From G963665925 sp963665925 (lineage in GTDB: Bacteria > Bacillota > Clostridia > Peptostreptococcales > Acidaminobacteraceae), in contig OY762511.1 in assembly GCA_963665925.1 (NCBI GenBank), positions 1,612,001 to 1,676,000 of the forward strand: 64,000 bases of DNA, read 5' to 3'. A program made the translations under genes and the position numbers. Positions within the stretch are counted from its first letter, which is position 1, and every line of letters begins with the position of its first letter. This document shows positions 32,832 to 41,837 of this stretch, piece after piece. A model generated the notes under the pieces. That model did no database searches, was not told the DNA's origin, and saw only the letters and a list, made by a program, of their open reading frames with translations.

Positions 32832-33980
32832 ATGAAGAAAGTCATGATTCTGACCGCATCAACTGGAGAAGGACATAATCAGGCAGCGAAATCCCTTCAG
32901 GAGCAATATGAAGAGAAAGGTTACCTCACCTATAAAATAGATTTTCTAAAGGAAGCATCCGCAGTGATGAATACCCTTGTCTCAGACGGCTACCGTGTAA
33001 TGGCCCAGAATTTTCCGGGTGTATACGGCAGACTTTACGAAACTGCAGACAAAAAGGGCTTTAACAAGGTGACCCGTGGGGGGTACTTTGCCATAGAAAG
33101 AAAAATCGGAAGACGATTCAGGGAAATTCAGCCGGATGTTGTCGTAGCCACACATCCCTTTGCAGTGGGGCTGGTGGAACGGCTCAAAAGCAGGATGGAT
33201 TTGAATTTCACCTTCATTTCTGTTGTGACGGACTTTAAGGCGCATTACAGCTATGTCTCGCCAAGCGTTGACGCCTACATCACAGGCAGCGAGTATACCA
33301 AACGTACACTAGTGGAGCGCAGCATTCCAGCTGACCGCGTTTACTCCTACGGTATTCCCGTCAAACGTGATTTTCAGCAGCACTGCGACCCGCCTTATAT
33401 TCATCCCGGACACCTTCGAAAGTTCCGTGTGCTTATTATGGGCGGCAGTATGGGGTCGAAGGATATCTTTAAGGTGGTAACGCACCTGGTGGAAGAATCC
33501 AATGACTATTTTCTCGATGTCGTCTGCGGCAATAACAAGGTCCTCCAAGATGGACTTAAAAAGCGATTTGCAAGCTTTGAAGTCATGGGGAAAATGAAAA
33601 TACACGGGTATGCGCGAAATGTGCCAGACCTTATGGATGCGGCAAATCTGATTGTGACAAAACCGGGTGGGCTGACAACCACAGAAGCCCTCTTCAAGAA
33701 GCTTCCAATGATGATTCCATTTGCGATTCCCGGACAGGAAATTGAAAATGCAGAGTTTCTCGTACGCGAGGGGGTCGCGGTTTTTGTAGATGATATCGCC
33801 ACCCTGTCAAAAAGGATTGAAAAGCTGAAGAACAACCCGCGGCTTTATAATCGGATGGTCTCCAATATGAAAAGAATATCTGACACCTATTCCATGGAAA
33901 AAATCATCGACCTTTCAGACCGTCTGATCGTTGACCGTAGCGCTTATGGTTTGCTTTCAACACATAAGGGAGGCGCCTAA
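32832..33980 (+). CDS. MGDG-synthase/UgtP-like glycosyltransferase (GT28)
   Basis: The 382-residue protein opens MKKVMILTASTGEGHNQAAKSL, the MGDG-synthase N domain with the GxGH loop, and carries FRVLIMGGSMGSKD near 200 and LIVTKPGGLTTTEALFKKLPM near 275 in the UDP-sugar-binding C-terminal half. It is close to the solitary paralogue at 26931-28025 (both share the YGRLY segment, VVTDFxAHY and YITGS). The likely reaction is transfer of glucose or galactose to diacylglycerol. GGAGG precedes ATG 32832. It is the first gene of a three-gene unit and has the PhoP-like box upstream; the next gene begins 1 base after its stop. Confidence 0.85.
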   Translation: MKKVMILTASTGEGHNQAAKSLQEQYEEKGYLTYKIDFLKEASAVMNTLVSDGYRVMAQNFPGVYGRLYETADKKGFNKVTRGGYFAIERKIGRRFREIQPDVVVATHPFAVGLVERLKSRMDLNFTFISVVTDFKAHYSYVSPSVDAYITGSEYTKRTLVERSIPADRVYSYGIPVKRDFQQHCDPPYIHPGHLRKFRVLIMGGSMGSKDIFKVVTHLVEESNDYFLDVVCGNNKVLQDGLKKRFASFEVMGKMKIHGYARNVPDLMDAANLIVTKPGGLTTTEALFKKLPMMIPFAIPGQEIENAEFLVREGVAVFVDDIATLSKRIEKLKNNPRLYNRMVSNMKRISDTYSMEKIIDLSDRLIVDRSAYGLLSTHKGGA

Positions 33981-33981
33981 G

Positions 33982-35061
33982 ATGAAATGCGATGTTCTGA
34001 TACTTACAAGTGCATTTGGAAACGGCCATAACAGCGTGGCAACAGCCATTCAGGAACAGCTCCTTGAAGAAGAGCCGGGATTGACGGTAGCGGTGGAAGA
34101 TATCATGTCCATTTCCACCCCAAAGGTCAAGCATCTCTTTTTTGGAATGTACCACCTGCTGACGAGAAAGCATCCTTCCCTGTACAACTTCTTCTATAAG
34201 ATAAAAAAGGATGTGCCAGACAACAAAATGGACGAAATCCTTTACAACATATACTTGAACCGTGTCGGGAATTTTATAGAAGCAAGTGCGCCCAAGCTGA
34301 TCGTGTCCACATTTCCCCTTTGCAGCGGCTTTGTTTCAAAGGTCAAGGAGCGCTTTGGCATCGATGTGCCCCTGATTACAGCAATTACAGATGTCGTTGA
34401 CAGCTGGGAATGGATTCACAAGGAGACCGATCTTTACTTTGTGCCCTGCAGGCATATTGGTGACAAGCTCATGCTGAAGGGCATCTCTCAGAAGAAAATC
34501 AGAGTGACGGGCATACCGGTCAAAAAGGAATTTTTGAAATCCACCACCCAGAATAAGCCCTACCGACAGGTACTGATCATGGGCGGTGCTATGGACAAGC
34601 TGGGGCTGAACGGACGTGTGCTCAGACAATTCGATGCCATGGAAAACACGAGAACCATTGTTGTAACAGGTAGAAACCGCAGTCTTTACGAGCGGCTGAA
34701 AGCAGAGGGTCGTTTTGACAACGTGCGTATTTTAGGATATACAAAAAACATCGCCGAGCTCATGGATGCGTCAGACCTTGTCGTGACAAAACCGGGTGGT
34801 GTGACGCTCTTTGAAGCCATCAACAAGGAAATTCCAGTTATTCTGAAGGCCTCCATGGTGGGTCAGGAAGAAGAAAACGTCAACTTCATTCGTTCGACTG
34901 GCATCGGTATTTTGATTGAAGAGCAGATGACACTCTATGATCAGGTGGCACATGCGCTCAACAGTCCCTCAAGTCTGATGGATTTAAAGAGAAAGATCAA
35001 TGAGGTCAAAACGGAAATAGAGCCGCAAAAGCTAGGAGCTTATGCACTTGAGCTCATTTAG
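33982..35061 (+). CDS. Second MGDG-synthase-like glycosyltransferase (GT28)
   Basis: The 359-residue product shares the fold of its neighbour but is more distant: LILTSAFGNGHNSVATAI is the N-terminal loop, LITAITDVVDSWEWIH the acceptor-side segment, QVLIMGGAMDKLGL near 195 and DLVVTKPGGVTLFEAINKEIPVI near 265 the sugar-nucleotide site. Having two different enzymes side by side suggests that the first makes a monoglycosyl-diacylglycerol and the second adds a sugar or a different group; that order is inference. ATG 33982 (GGGAGG before it) follows the previous stop by 1 base, so the two are translationally coupled. Confidence 0.83.
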   Translation: MKCDVLILTSAFGNGHNSVATAIQEQLLEEEPGLTVAVEDIMSISTPKVKHLFFGMYHLLTRKHPSLYNFFYKIKKDVPDNKMDEILYNIYLNRVGNFIEASAPKLIVSTFPLCSGFVSKVKERFGIDVPLITAITDVVDSWEWIHKETDLYFVPCRHIGDKLMLKGISQKKIRVTGIPVKKEFLKSTTQNKPYRQVLIMGGAMDKLGLNGRVLRQFDAMENTRTIVVTGRNRSLYERLKAEGRFDNVRILGYTKNIAELMDASDLVVTKPGGVTLFEAINKEIPVILKASMVGQEEENVNFIRSTGIGILIEEQMTLYDQVAHALNSPSSLMDLKRKINEVKTEIEPQKLGAYALELI

Positions 35062-35073
35062 GTGGTGAAGCAT

Positions 35074-36117
35074 TTGAAAGAAATGTTGAAAAAATACGGA
35101 AATATGCTGCTTCTGATTGTGCTTATGGGGGCAACCCTTTTTGTCATTTTCAGCAAGACGGATTATAAGTACTTTATAAATGTCGTGGAAACGAGTGATC
35201 CAAAATTTTTACTGGCTGGGCTTGGGTGCATGATTGCCTTCTGGGCAATAGAGGCAGGCATACTGGACATACTTCTGAAACGTGTTTATCCAGAAACCAA
35301 GTTCTTTACCGCACTGAAAATAACCCTTGTAGGCCAGTATTACAGCCTGCTGACGCCCTTTGCAAGCGGTGGCCAGCCAGCCCAGCTTTATGAAATGAAG
35401 CGGGATGACATTCCTGTTACCGGCGCAACAGCTGTGCTGGTGAGCAAGTTCATTTTGTTTCAGGTGACAGTGACCGTTTACGCTCTGGCCTTGGCGCTCT
35501 TTCGCCTGCCGCTAATCATCGGTGATTTGAAGGTTGCGTCTACCTTTGTCTTTATTGGTCTGGTGATTAACACGGTGGGCCTTCTGTTCATTGTCATGAC
35601 CGCACTGAGTCCAGACAAGCTCAAACGGCTTGTTGGAAAGCTGCTGTATCTGCTTGGGGGGCTTGGGGTGGTGAAAAAACCAGACAAGCATGTCCATAAG
35701 CTTGATAGATTTGTAAGGGAATACGCCCAGTGCATTCACACCTATTTAAAGGACATGAAGCTTACAGCCGGTCTTTTCGTGGTTTCAGCCTTACAGGTGA
35801 CAGCCTTCTTCTCGATTACTTTTTTCATATACAAGGCGCTTGGACTGAACGGTGTCTCAATATACAAGATCATTACCCTACAGGCCTTTCTCTACATGGC
35901 AATCGCCTTTATTCCGTCACCGGGGACAGTCGGGGCTGCAGAAGCCGGATTTGCCCTGCTGCTGGGCTCTGTATTCTCATCCAACATCATCGCGGTTGCC
36001 CTCCTGCTTTGGCGCGGCATCAGCTACTACTTCGGGCTTGTCATATGTGGCGGATTCACATTTGCCCTGTATTTGCTCGACAAGACAAGGCGACCAAATT
36101 TTGAACGCGCCGGTTAA
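35074..36117 (+). CDS. Flippase-like integral membrane protein (LPG synthase TM region / UPF0104 family)
   Basis: The 347-residue protein has about eight hydrophobic helices and the family pattern of the AglD/MprF flippase region: GQYYSLLTPFASGGQPAQLYEMKR near 92 and the late AFIPSPGTVGAAEAGFALLL near 285. It has no lysyl-transferase domain. Proteins of this type move or accommodate lipids across the membrane. Placed last in a unit with two lipid glycosyltransferases, it could flip their glycolipid product. I choose the TTG at 35074, 6 bases after AGGTGGTG; GTG 35062 and 35065 would overlap that site. Confidence 0.8.
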   Translation: MKEMLKKYGNMLLLIVLMGATLFVIFSKTDYKYFINVVETSDPKFLLAGLGCMIAFWAIEAGILDILLKRVYPETKFFTALKITLVGQYYSLLTPFASGGQPAQLYEMKRDDIPVTGATAVLVSKFILFQVTVTVYALALALFRLPLIIGDLKVASTFVFIGLVINTVGLLFIVMTALSPDKLKRLVGKLLYLLGGLGVVKKPDKHVHKLDRFVREYAQCIHTYLKDMKLTAGLFVVSALQVTAFFSITFFIYKALGLNGVSIYKIITLQAFLYMAIAFIPSPGTVGAAEAGFALLLGSVFSSNIIAVALLLWRGISYYFGLVICGGFTFALYLLDKTRRPNFERAG

Positions 36118-36140
36118 AGTGAATAGGCAAATATCCTCAG

Positions 36141-36169
36141 ACGCAGGACTTGAAAAAAGAGTCCTGTGT
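36141..36169 (+). terminator. Terminator of the glycolipid unit
   Basis: ACGCAGGACT pairs with AGTCCTGTGT around TGAAAAAA, then TCTTTGTTTTTTG. It lies 24 bases after the flippase-like stop. The rest of 36118-36449 holds only the promoter of the next unit. Confidence 0.75.
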
Positions 36170-36339
36170 TCTTTGTTTTTTGTGGCATCACACCTATATT
36201 TCAGATAATTTTGAATACGAATGGAGAAATTTTTAGAAAAATTTAGCGTAAAACAGGGTTTTCTTGTGTAGGAATCAGATGGGTCACAGCCTTGTTTGAA
36301 CAAATTCAAATCACACTATATTGAATTTGAAAAATAGTA

Positions 36340-36368
36340 TTGACTTCACTAATAAGTATACCTATAAT
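36340..36368 (+). promoter_or_regulatory. Sigma-A promoter of the XRE-potABCD unit
   Basis: TTGACT at 36340-36345, exactly 17 bases, perfect TATAAT at 36363-36368. It is about 75 bases before the regulator's start and has no obvious operator palindrome. Confidence 0.8.
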
Positions 36369-36449
36369 AAATCGAGTGAAAGTTTAGTAACAATAAACAA
36401 GCGCGCATATAATAGTGAGGTGCGCAACCAGGAAAAGATGGGAGACGAC

Positions 36450-36989
36450 ATGAGAATCGGTGAAAAAATCAAACGATTACGACTCGAGAACGGACTAACC
36501 CAGGAAGAACTGGCAAATCGCTGTGAGCTTTCGAAAGGCTTCATTTCACAGGTGGAACGAGATATGACTTCACCTTCGATTGCAAGTCTCGTGGACATAC
36601 TTGAAAGCCTCGGTACAAATTTGAATGAATTCTTTAGTGAGAATGAAGACGAAAAAATCGTTTTTACGCCTGAAGATGCTTTTGAAAATATTGACGAAGA
36701 GCTGGGGTACGGACTTAATTGGGTTATTCCAAACGCACAAAAAAATTCAATGGAACCCATATTACTGCAAATTGAGCCAGGTGGAAGCTATGCGGAAGAC
36801 ACGCCACACCAGGGGGAAGAATTCGGTTATGTGCTTCAAGGTCTGGTCCAGGTAAAACACGGCAATAGAAAGTTCAAGGCAAAAAAAGGCGATAGCTTCT
36901 ATTATAAATGTAATGCAAACCATAATGTGGTCAACATCGGCAAGTCTGTGGCGAAAATAATTATGGTTGGTTCTCCGCCTAATTTCTAA
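36450..36989 (+). CDS. XRE-cupin regulator of the polyamine transport unit (PuuR-like)
   Basis: The 179-residue protein has an XRE helix-turn-helix (about 3-60: IKRLRLENGLTQEELANRCELSKGFISQVERDMTSPSIASLVDIL) and a cupin domain (about 105-175: EPGGSYAEDTPHQGEEFGYVLQG, KAKKGDSFYY). This is the layout of PuuR-type polyamine-responsive repressors, and the gene is directly followed by potABCD with 43 bases between, so self-control of the operon by polyamines is likely but inferred. ATG 36450 has GGGAG 5 bases before it; ATG 36438 is an alternative. Confidence 0.88.
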   Translation: MRIGEKIKRLRLENGLTQEELANRCELSKGFISQVERDMTSPSIASLVDILESLGTNLNEFFSENEDEKIVFTPEDAFENIDEELGYGLNWVIPNAQKNSMEPILLQIEPGGSYAEDTPHQGEEFGYVLQGLVQVKHGNRKFKAKKGDSFYYKCNANHNVVNIGKSVAKIIMVGSPPNF

Positions 36990-37032
36990 TCACACACTAC
37001 GTTCCAGTAATATGAAGAGGGAGAAGAAAGAT

Positions 37033-38082
37033 ATGAGTTCAAAAATCATCCATGGTGTGAATGTCGTAAAAGAATTTGACAACACACGTGTCGTCGATGG
37101 AATAGATTTCTGGGTGAAACCGGAAGAATTTCTGACGATTCTTGGTCCGAGTGGGTGTGGTAAAACTACTACGCTTAGGATGATTGGCGGCTTCGAGACG
37201 CCAACTTCTGGACAAATTCTTTTCGATGGCAAGGATATAACTGCAATACCGCCTTACCAGAGACAAATCAATACAGTTTTCCAGAGATATGCACTGTTTC
37301 CGCATATGGATATTTACGAAAACATCGCATTCGGTCTGCGTATCAAAAAGATGTCGGAATCTGAAATCAAAGACCGCGTGGAGCGTATGCTCAAGCTTGT
37401 AGACCTGAATGGATATCAGAAGCGCTCTGTTCGATCTCTTTCGGGTGGCCAGCAGCAGCGTATTGCCATTGCGAGAGCACTCGTAAATGAACCAAAGGTT
37501 CTTCTGCTGGACGAACCCCTGGGTGCGCTCGATCTCAAGCTTAGAAAAGAGATGCAGTACGAGCTTAAGTCCATGCAGCAGGAACTGGGCATTACATTTA
37601 TTTACGTAACCCATGATCAGGAAGAAGCCCTGACCATGTCAGACAAGATTATCATCATGAACGAGGGTAAAATTCAGCAGATCGGTTCGCCAATCGATAT
37701 TTACAATGAACCTGAAAATGCCTTCGTTGCAGATTTTATTGGAGAAAGCAATATTGTGGACGGCATCATGCATGAGGATTATCTCGTATCCTTTGCCGGC
37801 GGAAAATTTGAATGCGTCGATTCGGGTTTTTCAAGGAATGAGCCGGTAGATGTCGTAATCAGACCGGAGGACATTGTCTTTACAAGCCCTGAAGAGGGCA
37901 TGATTGCCGGTGTTGTAGATACGGTCATCTTCAAGGGTGTACACTACGAAATGATCGTTATGCAGGGCGAAACGGAATGGATGGTCCATTCAACAGATAT
38001 GGTCGCTGAAGGTTCGGACGTCGGTATGCGGTTTGATCCGGATGAGATACATATTATGAAGAAGGTGGGCGCCGATGCTTAG
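37033..38082 (+). CDS. potA: Spermidine/putrescine ABC transporter ATPase
   Basis: The 349-residue protein powers polyamine import. The nucleotide-binding domain (about 1-235) has Walker A GPSGCGKTT near 39, a Q-loop, the signature LSGGQQQRIAIARAL near 137, Walker B VLLLDEPLGALD near 160 and the switch histidine in VTHDQ. A TOBE-type regulatory domain (about 265-345, DVVIRPEDIVF) closes it. RBS GGGAGA precedes ATG 37033; an ATG at 37012 is a weaker alternative. It overlaps potB by 8 bases, which shows coupled translation in the potABCD operon. Confidence 0.93.
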   Translation: MSSKIIHGVNVVKEFDNTRVVDGIDFWVKPEEFLTILGPSGCGKTTTLRMIGGFETPTSGQILFDGKDITAIPPYQRQINTVFQRYALFPHMDIYENIAFGLRIKKMSESEIKDRVERMLKLVDLNGYQKRSVRSLSGGQQQRIAIARALVNEPKVLLLDEPLGALDLKLRKEMQYELKSMQQELGITFIYVTHDQEEALTMSDKIIIMNEGKIQQIGSPIDIYNEPENAFVADFIGESNIVDGIMHEDYLVSFAGGKFECVDSGFSRNEPVDVVIRPEDIVFTSPEEGMIAGVVDTVIFKGVHYEMIVMQGETEWMVHSTDMVAEGSDVGMRFDPDEIHIMKKVGADA

Positions 38083-38914
38083 AAGACTCAGTGCAATTCC
38101 ATACGTTTTTTGGAGCGCCGTGTTTATCGTAATCCCTCTCTTTCTTGTAGCGGGATACTCCTTTACCGCCAAAGATCCCGAAACGGGCAGAGTTTTCCTT
38201 ACGGCGATCAACTATGAGAAATTCATGGATCCGCTTTATTTGAAAGTTCTCTGGCGCTCAATAAGTCTGGCTGGAGAGGCAACCATCATCTGTCTCTTGC
38301 TGGGATACCCAATGGCGATGATTCTTGCCAAAATGCCAGCGAAGACACAGCGTATCGCTGCGCTGCTGTTTGTACTCCCAATGTGGATGAACTTCCTGCT
38401 GCGGACATATGCATGGATGTTCATACTCGGAAAATCTGGCATTATCAACAAAGTGCTGACACTGCTTCATCTTCCAACCGGAAATTTTCTCTATAATGAA
38501 GGTGCAGTCCTGCTCGGTATGGTCTATAACTTCCTGCCCTTTATGGTACTGCCCATATATACTGTCCTGACCCGGATCGATCCATCGCTCATTGAGGCGG
38601 CAGAGGACCTGGGAGCCAACACCATGACGGTTTTCAGACGTGTCATCGTACCGCTTTCGGTTCCTGGCATCATTTCTGGAATTACCATGGTTTTCATGCC
38701 TGCCGTTTCAACATTTGTTATTTCGGCACTGCTTGGCGGCGGCCAGTTCATGCTGATCGGCAACATGGTGGAGCAGCAGTTCCTCCTTGTCAACAACTGG
38801 CATTTCGGCTCAGCCATTTCCATGATTCTCATGGTTCTGATCCTGATTTCCATGGCTGTGCTCAACCGATATGACACTTCAGAAGCAGATGAAGGCGGGG
38901 TGGGTATCATATGA
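38075..38914 (+). CDS. potB: Polyamine ABC transporter permease PotB
   Basis: The 279-residue membrane protein is a binding-protein-dependent permease with about six helices and the cytosolic EAA loop EAAEDLGANTMTVFRRVIVPLSVPGI (about 170-195), which docks on PotA. Its first helix and the FLLRTYAWMFILGKSGIINK segment are typical of PotB. It starts within the end of potA (8-base overlap) and overlaps potC by 4 bases. Confidence 0.92.
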   Translation: MLRRLSAIPYVFWSAVFIVIPLFLVAGYSFTAKDPETGRVFLTAINYEKFMDPLYLKVLWRSISLAGEATIICLLLGYPMAMILAKMPAKTQRIAALLFVLPMWMNFLLRTYAWMFILGKSGIINKVLTLLHLPTGNFLYNEGAVLLGMVYNFLPFMVLPIYTVLTRIDPSLIEAAEDLGANTMTVFRRVIVPLSVPGIISGITMVFMPAVSTFVISALLGGGQFMLIGNMVEQQFLLVNNWHFGSAISMILMVLILISMAVLNRYDTSEADEGGVGII

Positions 38915-39690
38915 ACAAGTGGGTTAAAAGGGTGTATTCCGCACTCATATTCCTCTTCTTGTACGCCCCTATTATCGTACTCATTGTATTTTCCTTCAAC
39001 GCAGGAAAGTACAGCGGCAATTGGGAAGGCTTTTCCCTGCGGTGGTACAAGGCGCTTTTGGAAGATAGAAGCATTATGAAGGCCCTGTACTACACCATGC
39101 TGATTGCGGTGTCGAGTTCTTTGATTGCAACGGTTATTGGGACCTTTGCCGCATTTGGGATTCATCACATGCGTCCGGTAAAACGCACGCTGATGATGAA
39201 TGTCAACAACATTCCGGTTCTAAACCCGGATATCGTTACAGGTGTTGCGCTTATGACCCTGTTCGGATTTGTGAAGATGCACTTTGGGGTCAGCACACTG
39301 CTGATTGCCCATATTACATTTAATATACCTTATGTCATTCTGTCGGTTCTGCCCAAGCTCAAGCAACTTCCAAAGGATGCGCTTGAAGCGGCAATGGACC
39401 TCGGTGCGACGCCTTGGTATGCGTTTGTCAAAGTGATTTTCCCAGAAATCCTTCCGGGAATCATCACAGGTGCGCTGATTGCATTTACCCTGTCTGTTGA
39501 TGACTTTGTCATCAGCTTCTTTACAACAGGCAACGGGGTGACAAACCTGTCCATTGCAATATTTGCCATGGCGAGACGTGGAATCAAGCCGGTTATCAAC
39601 GCGCTTTCCACACTGATGTTTGGTACAGTACTCGGTCTGCTTCTGATTATCAATGCACGTTCTTCAGATGTAACCGACCTGGATATATAA
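38911..39690 (+). CDS. potC: Polyamine ABC transporter permease PotC
   Basis: The 259-residue partner permease has about six helices and the EAA loop EAAMDLGATPWYAFVKVIFPEILPGI near 155-180. FSFNAGKYSGNWEGFSLRWYKAL near the start and FTLSVDDFVISFFTTG near 192 are characteristic of PotC. ATGA overlap with potB; potD follows after 24 bases. Confidence 0.92.
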   Translation: MNKWVKRVYSALIFLFLYAPIIVLIVFSFNAGKYSGNWEGFSLRWYKALLEDRSIMKALYYTMLIAVSSSLIATVIGTFAAFGIHHMRPVKRTLMMNVNNIPVLNPDIVTGVALMTLFGFVKMHFGVSTLLIAHITFNIPYVILSVLPKLKQLPKDALEAAMDLGATPWYAFVKVIFPEILPGIITGALIAFTLSVDDFVISFFTTGNGVTNLSIAIFAMARRGIKPVINALSTLMFGTVLGLLLIINARSSDVTDLDI

Positions 39691-39714
39691 GAGCTATGAA
39701 ATTGGAGGGAAGAT

Positions 39715-40758
39715 ATGAAAAAGTATACTGCACTGCTGGTTGTATTTGTTCTTGTAGCATCCATGCTGTCAGGATGTTCTGGAAGCAAAGAGGAGCAAGT
39801 GACACTTAATGTCTACAACTGGGGCGATTACATTGATGAGAGCATTCTGGACGACTTTGAGTCGGAAACAGGCATCAAGGTCAACTATGAAATGTTTGCC
39901 ACAAACGAAGACATGTATGTAAAGCTGAAGCAAGGCGGCACAAAGTATGATGTTGCTTTTCCATCTGATTACATGATTGAAAAGATGATCAAAGAAGACA
40001 TGCTTCAGGAAATCGACATGTCGAAAATTACGAACTACAACCTGATCATGGATGAGTTCAAGGGACTTGACTACGATCCAGATGAAAAATATTCAGTGCC
40101 TTACATGTGGGGTACTGTAGGAATTCTTTACAACGAGAGCATGGTGTCTGACCCTGTAGATTCTTGGGATATCCTCTGGAATGAAAAATATGCAGGCAAC
40201 ATTCTCATGATGGACTCTCAAAGGGATACCCTCATGGTTGCCCTTAAGAAGCTGGGTTACTCAATGAATACGCGCAGCGTCGAAGAACTTGAAGCAGCTA
40301 AGCAGGCACTTGTTGAGCAAAAGCCTCTGGTACTGGCATATGTCGGCGACAACGTTGTGGACATGATGCTTTCAGGTGAAGCGGCAATGTCTGTGGTTTG
40401 GTCAGGTCAAGCCATTCAGGTTATGATGGAGCAGGAAGGCTTTGAATATGCTTATCCGAAGGAAGGAACAAACCTTTGGTTCGACAGTGTGGTCATTCCA
40501 AAGACCTCAGAGCATGTTGAAGAAGCACACCTTTTCATCGACTTCCTGAATAGAGAAGACATCGCATTTAGAAATGCAGACTACATCGGGTACTCTTCAC
40601 CGAATACAGGTGCGGTGGAGCAGCTTGACGACGAAATCAAGTCACTTAGCGCTGCGTATCCAGAGATGGATAAACTGAACAATTCTGAAGTATTCTACGA
40701 TCCAGGCAACTTCATTGAAGAATACAACCGTATTTGGACTGAACTGAAAGCTGAATAG
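39715..40758 (+). CDS. potD: Spermidine/putrescine-binding lipoprotein
   Basis: The 347-residue protein is the extracellular polyamine receptor. A lipoprotein signal (MKKYTALLVVFVLVASMLSGC) puts the lipidated cysteine at C21. The mature part opens with LNVYNWGDYIDESILDDFESETGIKVNYEMF, the PotD/F signature, and includes YDVAFPSDYMIEKM and the PYMWGTVGILYN hinge. Acidic and aromatic residues that hold the amines are expected among these blocks. RBS GGAGGGAAG. It ends the operon, with a terminator just after. Confidence 0.93.
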   Translation: MKKYTALLVVFVLVASMLSGCSGSKEEQVTLNVYNWGDYIDESILDDFESETGIKVNYEMFATNEDMYVKLKQGGTKYDVAFPSDYMIEKMIKEDMLQEIDMSKITNYNLIMDEFKGLDYDPDEKYSVPYMWGTVGILYNESMVSDPVDSWDILWNEKYAGNILMMDSQRDTLMVALKKLGYSMNTRSVEELEAAKQALVEQKPLVLAYVGDNVVDMMLSGEAAMSVVWSGQAIQVMMEQEGFEYAYPKEGTNLWFDSVVIPKTSEHVEEAHLFIDFLNREDIAFRNADYIGYSSPNTGAVEQLDDEIKSLSAAYPEMDKLNNSEVFYDPGNFIEEYNRIWTELKAE

Positions 40759-40773
40759 TCAAAGCGAGAAGAC

Positions 40774-40813
40774 AAGCCCTCTTCAATCGGTATAGACCGA
40801 TTTGAAGGGGGCT
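40774..40813 (+). terminator. Terminator of the pot operon
   Basis: AGCCC(T)CTTCAATCGG pairs with CCGATTTGAAGGGGGCT; TTTTTATG follows. Confidence 0.85.
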
Positions 40814-40958
40814 TTTTATGTTGAATATACACTATAGTTATGGCACCTTGTTGTTGGTATAATTAGATGAAATGAAGTAAAAACTATAAAATTCTGAAAA
40901 TTTAGCTTGACCTGAATCTCGTTATTATAGTAATATACATAAAAAGGTGGTTAACCGA

Positions 40959-41813
40959 ATGAATATCGTCGATGTTATTAAAGTAAACACTTTAGAAATG
41001 AGCAAGAAACAACGTATTATCGGAGACTACATGGTTCATAATCAAGGAAATATTCCATTTATGAGTCTGAACGAACTGAGCAGAGAGCTGGAAGTGTCAG
41101 AAGTAACCATTCTGAACTTTTGCAAGCAGATTGGGCTGGAGTCCTTTACCGAACTCAAGAAGGCCTTTCAGGACCTGATCAAGGAAAAGCTGCGCATACC
41201 TGTCAAAATGAAGACCTCGCTTGAGGAGCTTGAAAGCACGAAAGATGCCTATACCAATGCGATCAACATTCAGAAAATGAACTTTGACCGTCTGGTGCAG
41301 AACAATGGACTGCAAAAATTTGAAGAGGCTAGCGCAGCAATCAAAAATGCAAGAAAGGTGTACTTGTGCGGAATGGGTGTCTCCCAGTTTATCAGTCAGT
41401 ATCTGATGAGCAGGTTCCGCTCCATAGGAATAGATACAGTTGCAATGGACCTTGAAGACTTTAGCCTGTACGGACATGATCTTGTCAATGCAGGTCAGGA
41501 AGATCTGTTCATTCTCATTGCCTTTCCTGACTATTCCGTGGAAACCATCCGCCTGCATGATTATCTTGTCAAAGAGAACATGCGGTTCATGGCCATAACA
41601 AATTCAGAGGAATCGGAGATTGCGCCAGGTGCAGAGCTCGTTCTCATGGCTGAGAACAAGTCCCTGGTATTCTACAATTTTCTCTCCAACACTTTTACGC
41701 TGCTTGAAATTCTCCTAACAGTACTCAGCTATGCAATCAAGGACGACTTGATGGACAACCTGAACAAGATCTTCGACACTCAGGGATTCTTTGAGGACCA
41801 CAAACTAGAATAA
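40959..41813 (+). CDS. RpiR/MurR-family transcriptional regulator
   Basis: The 284-residue protein has an N-terminal HTH_6 domain (about 1-75; SKKQRIIGDYMVHNQGNIPFMSLNELSRELEVSEVTILNFCKQIGL) and a C-terminal SIS sugar-isomerase-like domain (about 115-250; VYLCGMGVSQFISQYLMSRFRSIG, LIAFPDYSVETI). SIS regulators normally bind a phosphorylated sugar, though some Clostridia use them for other metabolites. ATG 40959 is chosen; the GTG at 40947 lies inside the AAAGGTGG ribosome site. A peptide-binding lipoprotein gene follows after 24 bases on the same strand and is the likely target. Confidence 0.88.
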   Translation: MNIVDVIKVNTLEMSKKQRIIGDYMVHNQGNIPFMSLNELSRELEVSEVTILNFCKQIGLESFTELKKAFQDLIKEKLRIPVKMKTSLEELESTKDAYTNAINIQKMNFDRLVQNNGLQKFEEASAAIKNARKVYLCGMGVSQFISQYLMSRFRSIGIDTVAMDLEDFSLYGHDLVNAGQEDLFILIAFPDYSVETIRLHDYLVKENMRFMAITNSEESEIAPGAELVLMAENKSLVFYNFLSNTFTLLEILLTVLSYAIKDDLMDNLNKIFDTQGFFEDHKLE

Positions 41814-41837
41814 GCTATGGAATAAGGGGTGTGTCAT

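Noticed and set aside
35730..36208. Two plus-strand frames of 118-124 codons within the flippase-like gene
   Set aside because: Both are out-of-frame shadows of the membrane protein gene; compositions are cysteine/histidine-rich noise.
37039..37614. 191-codon minus-strand frame opposite potA
   Set aside because: Shadow of the ABC ATPase gene; no domain, no ribosome site.
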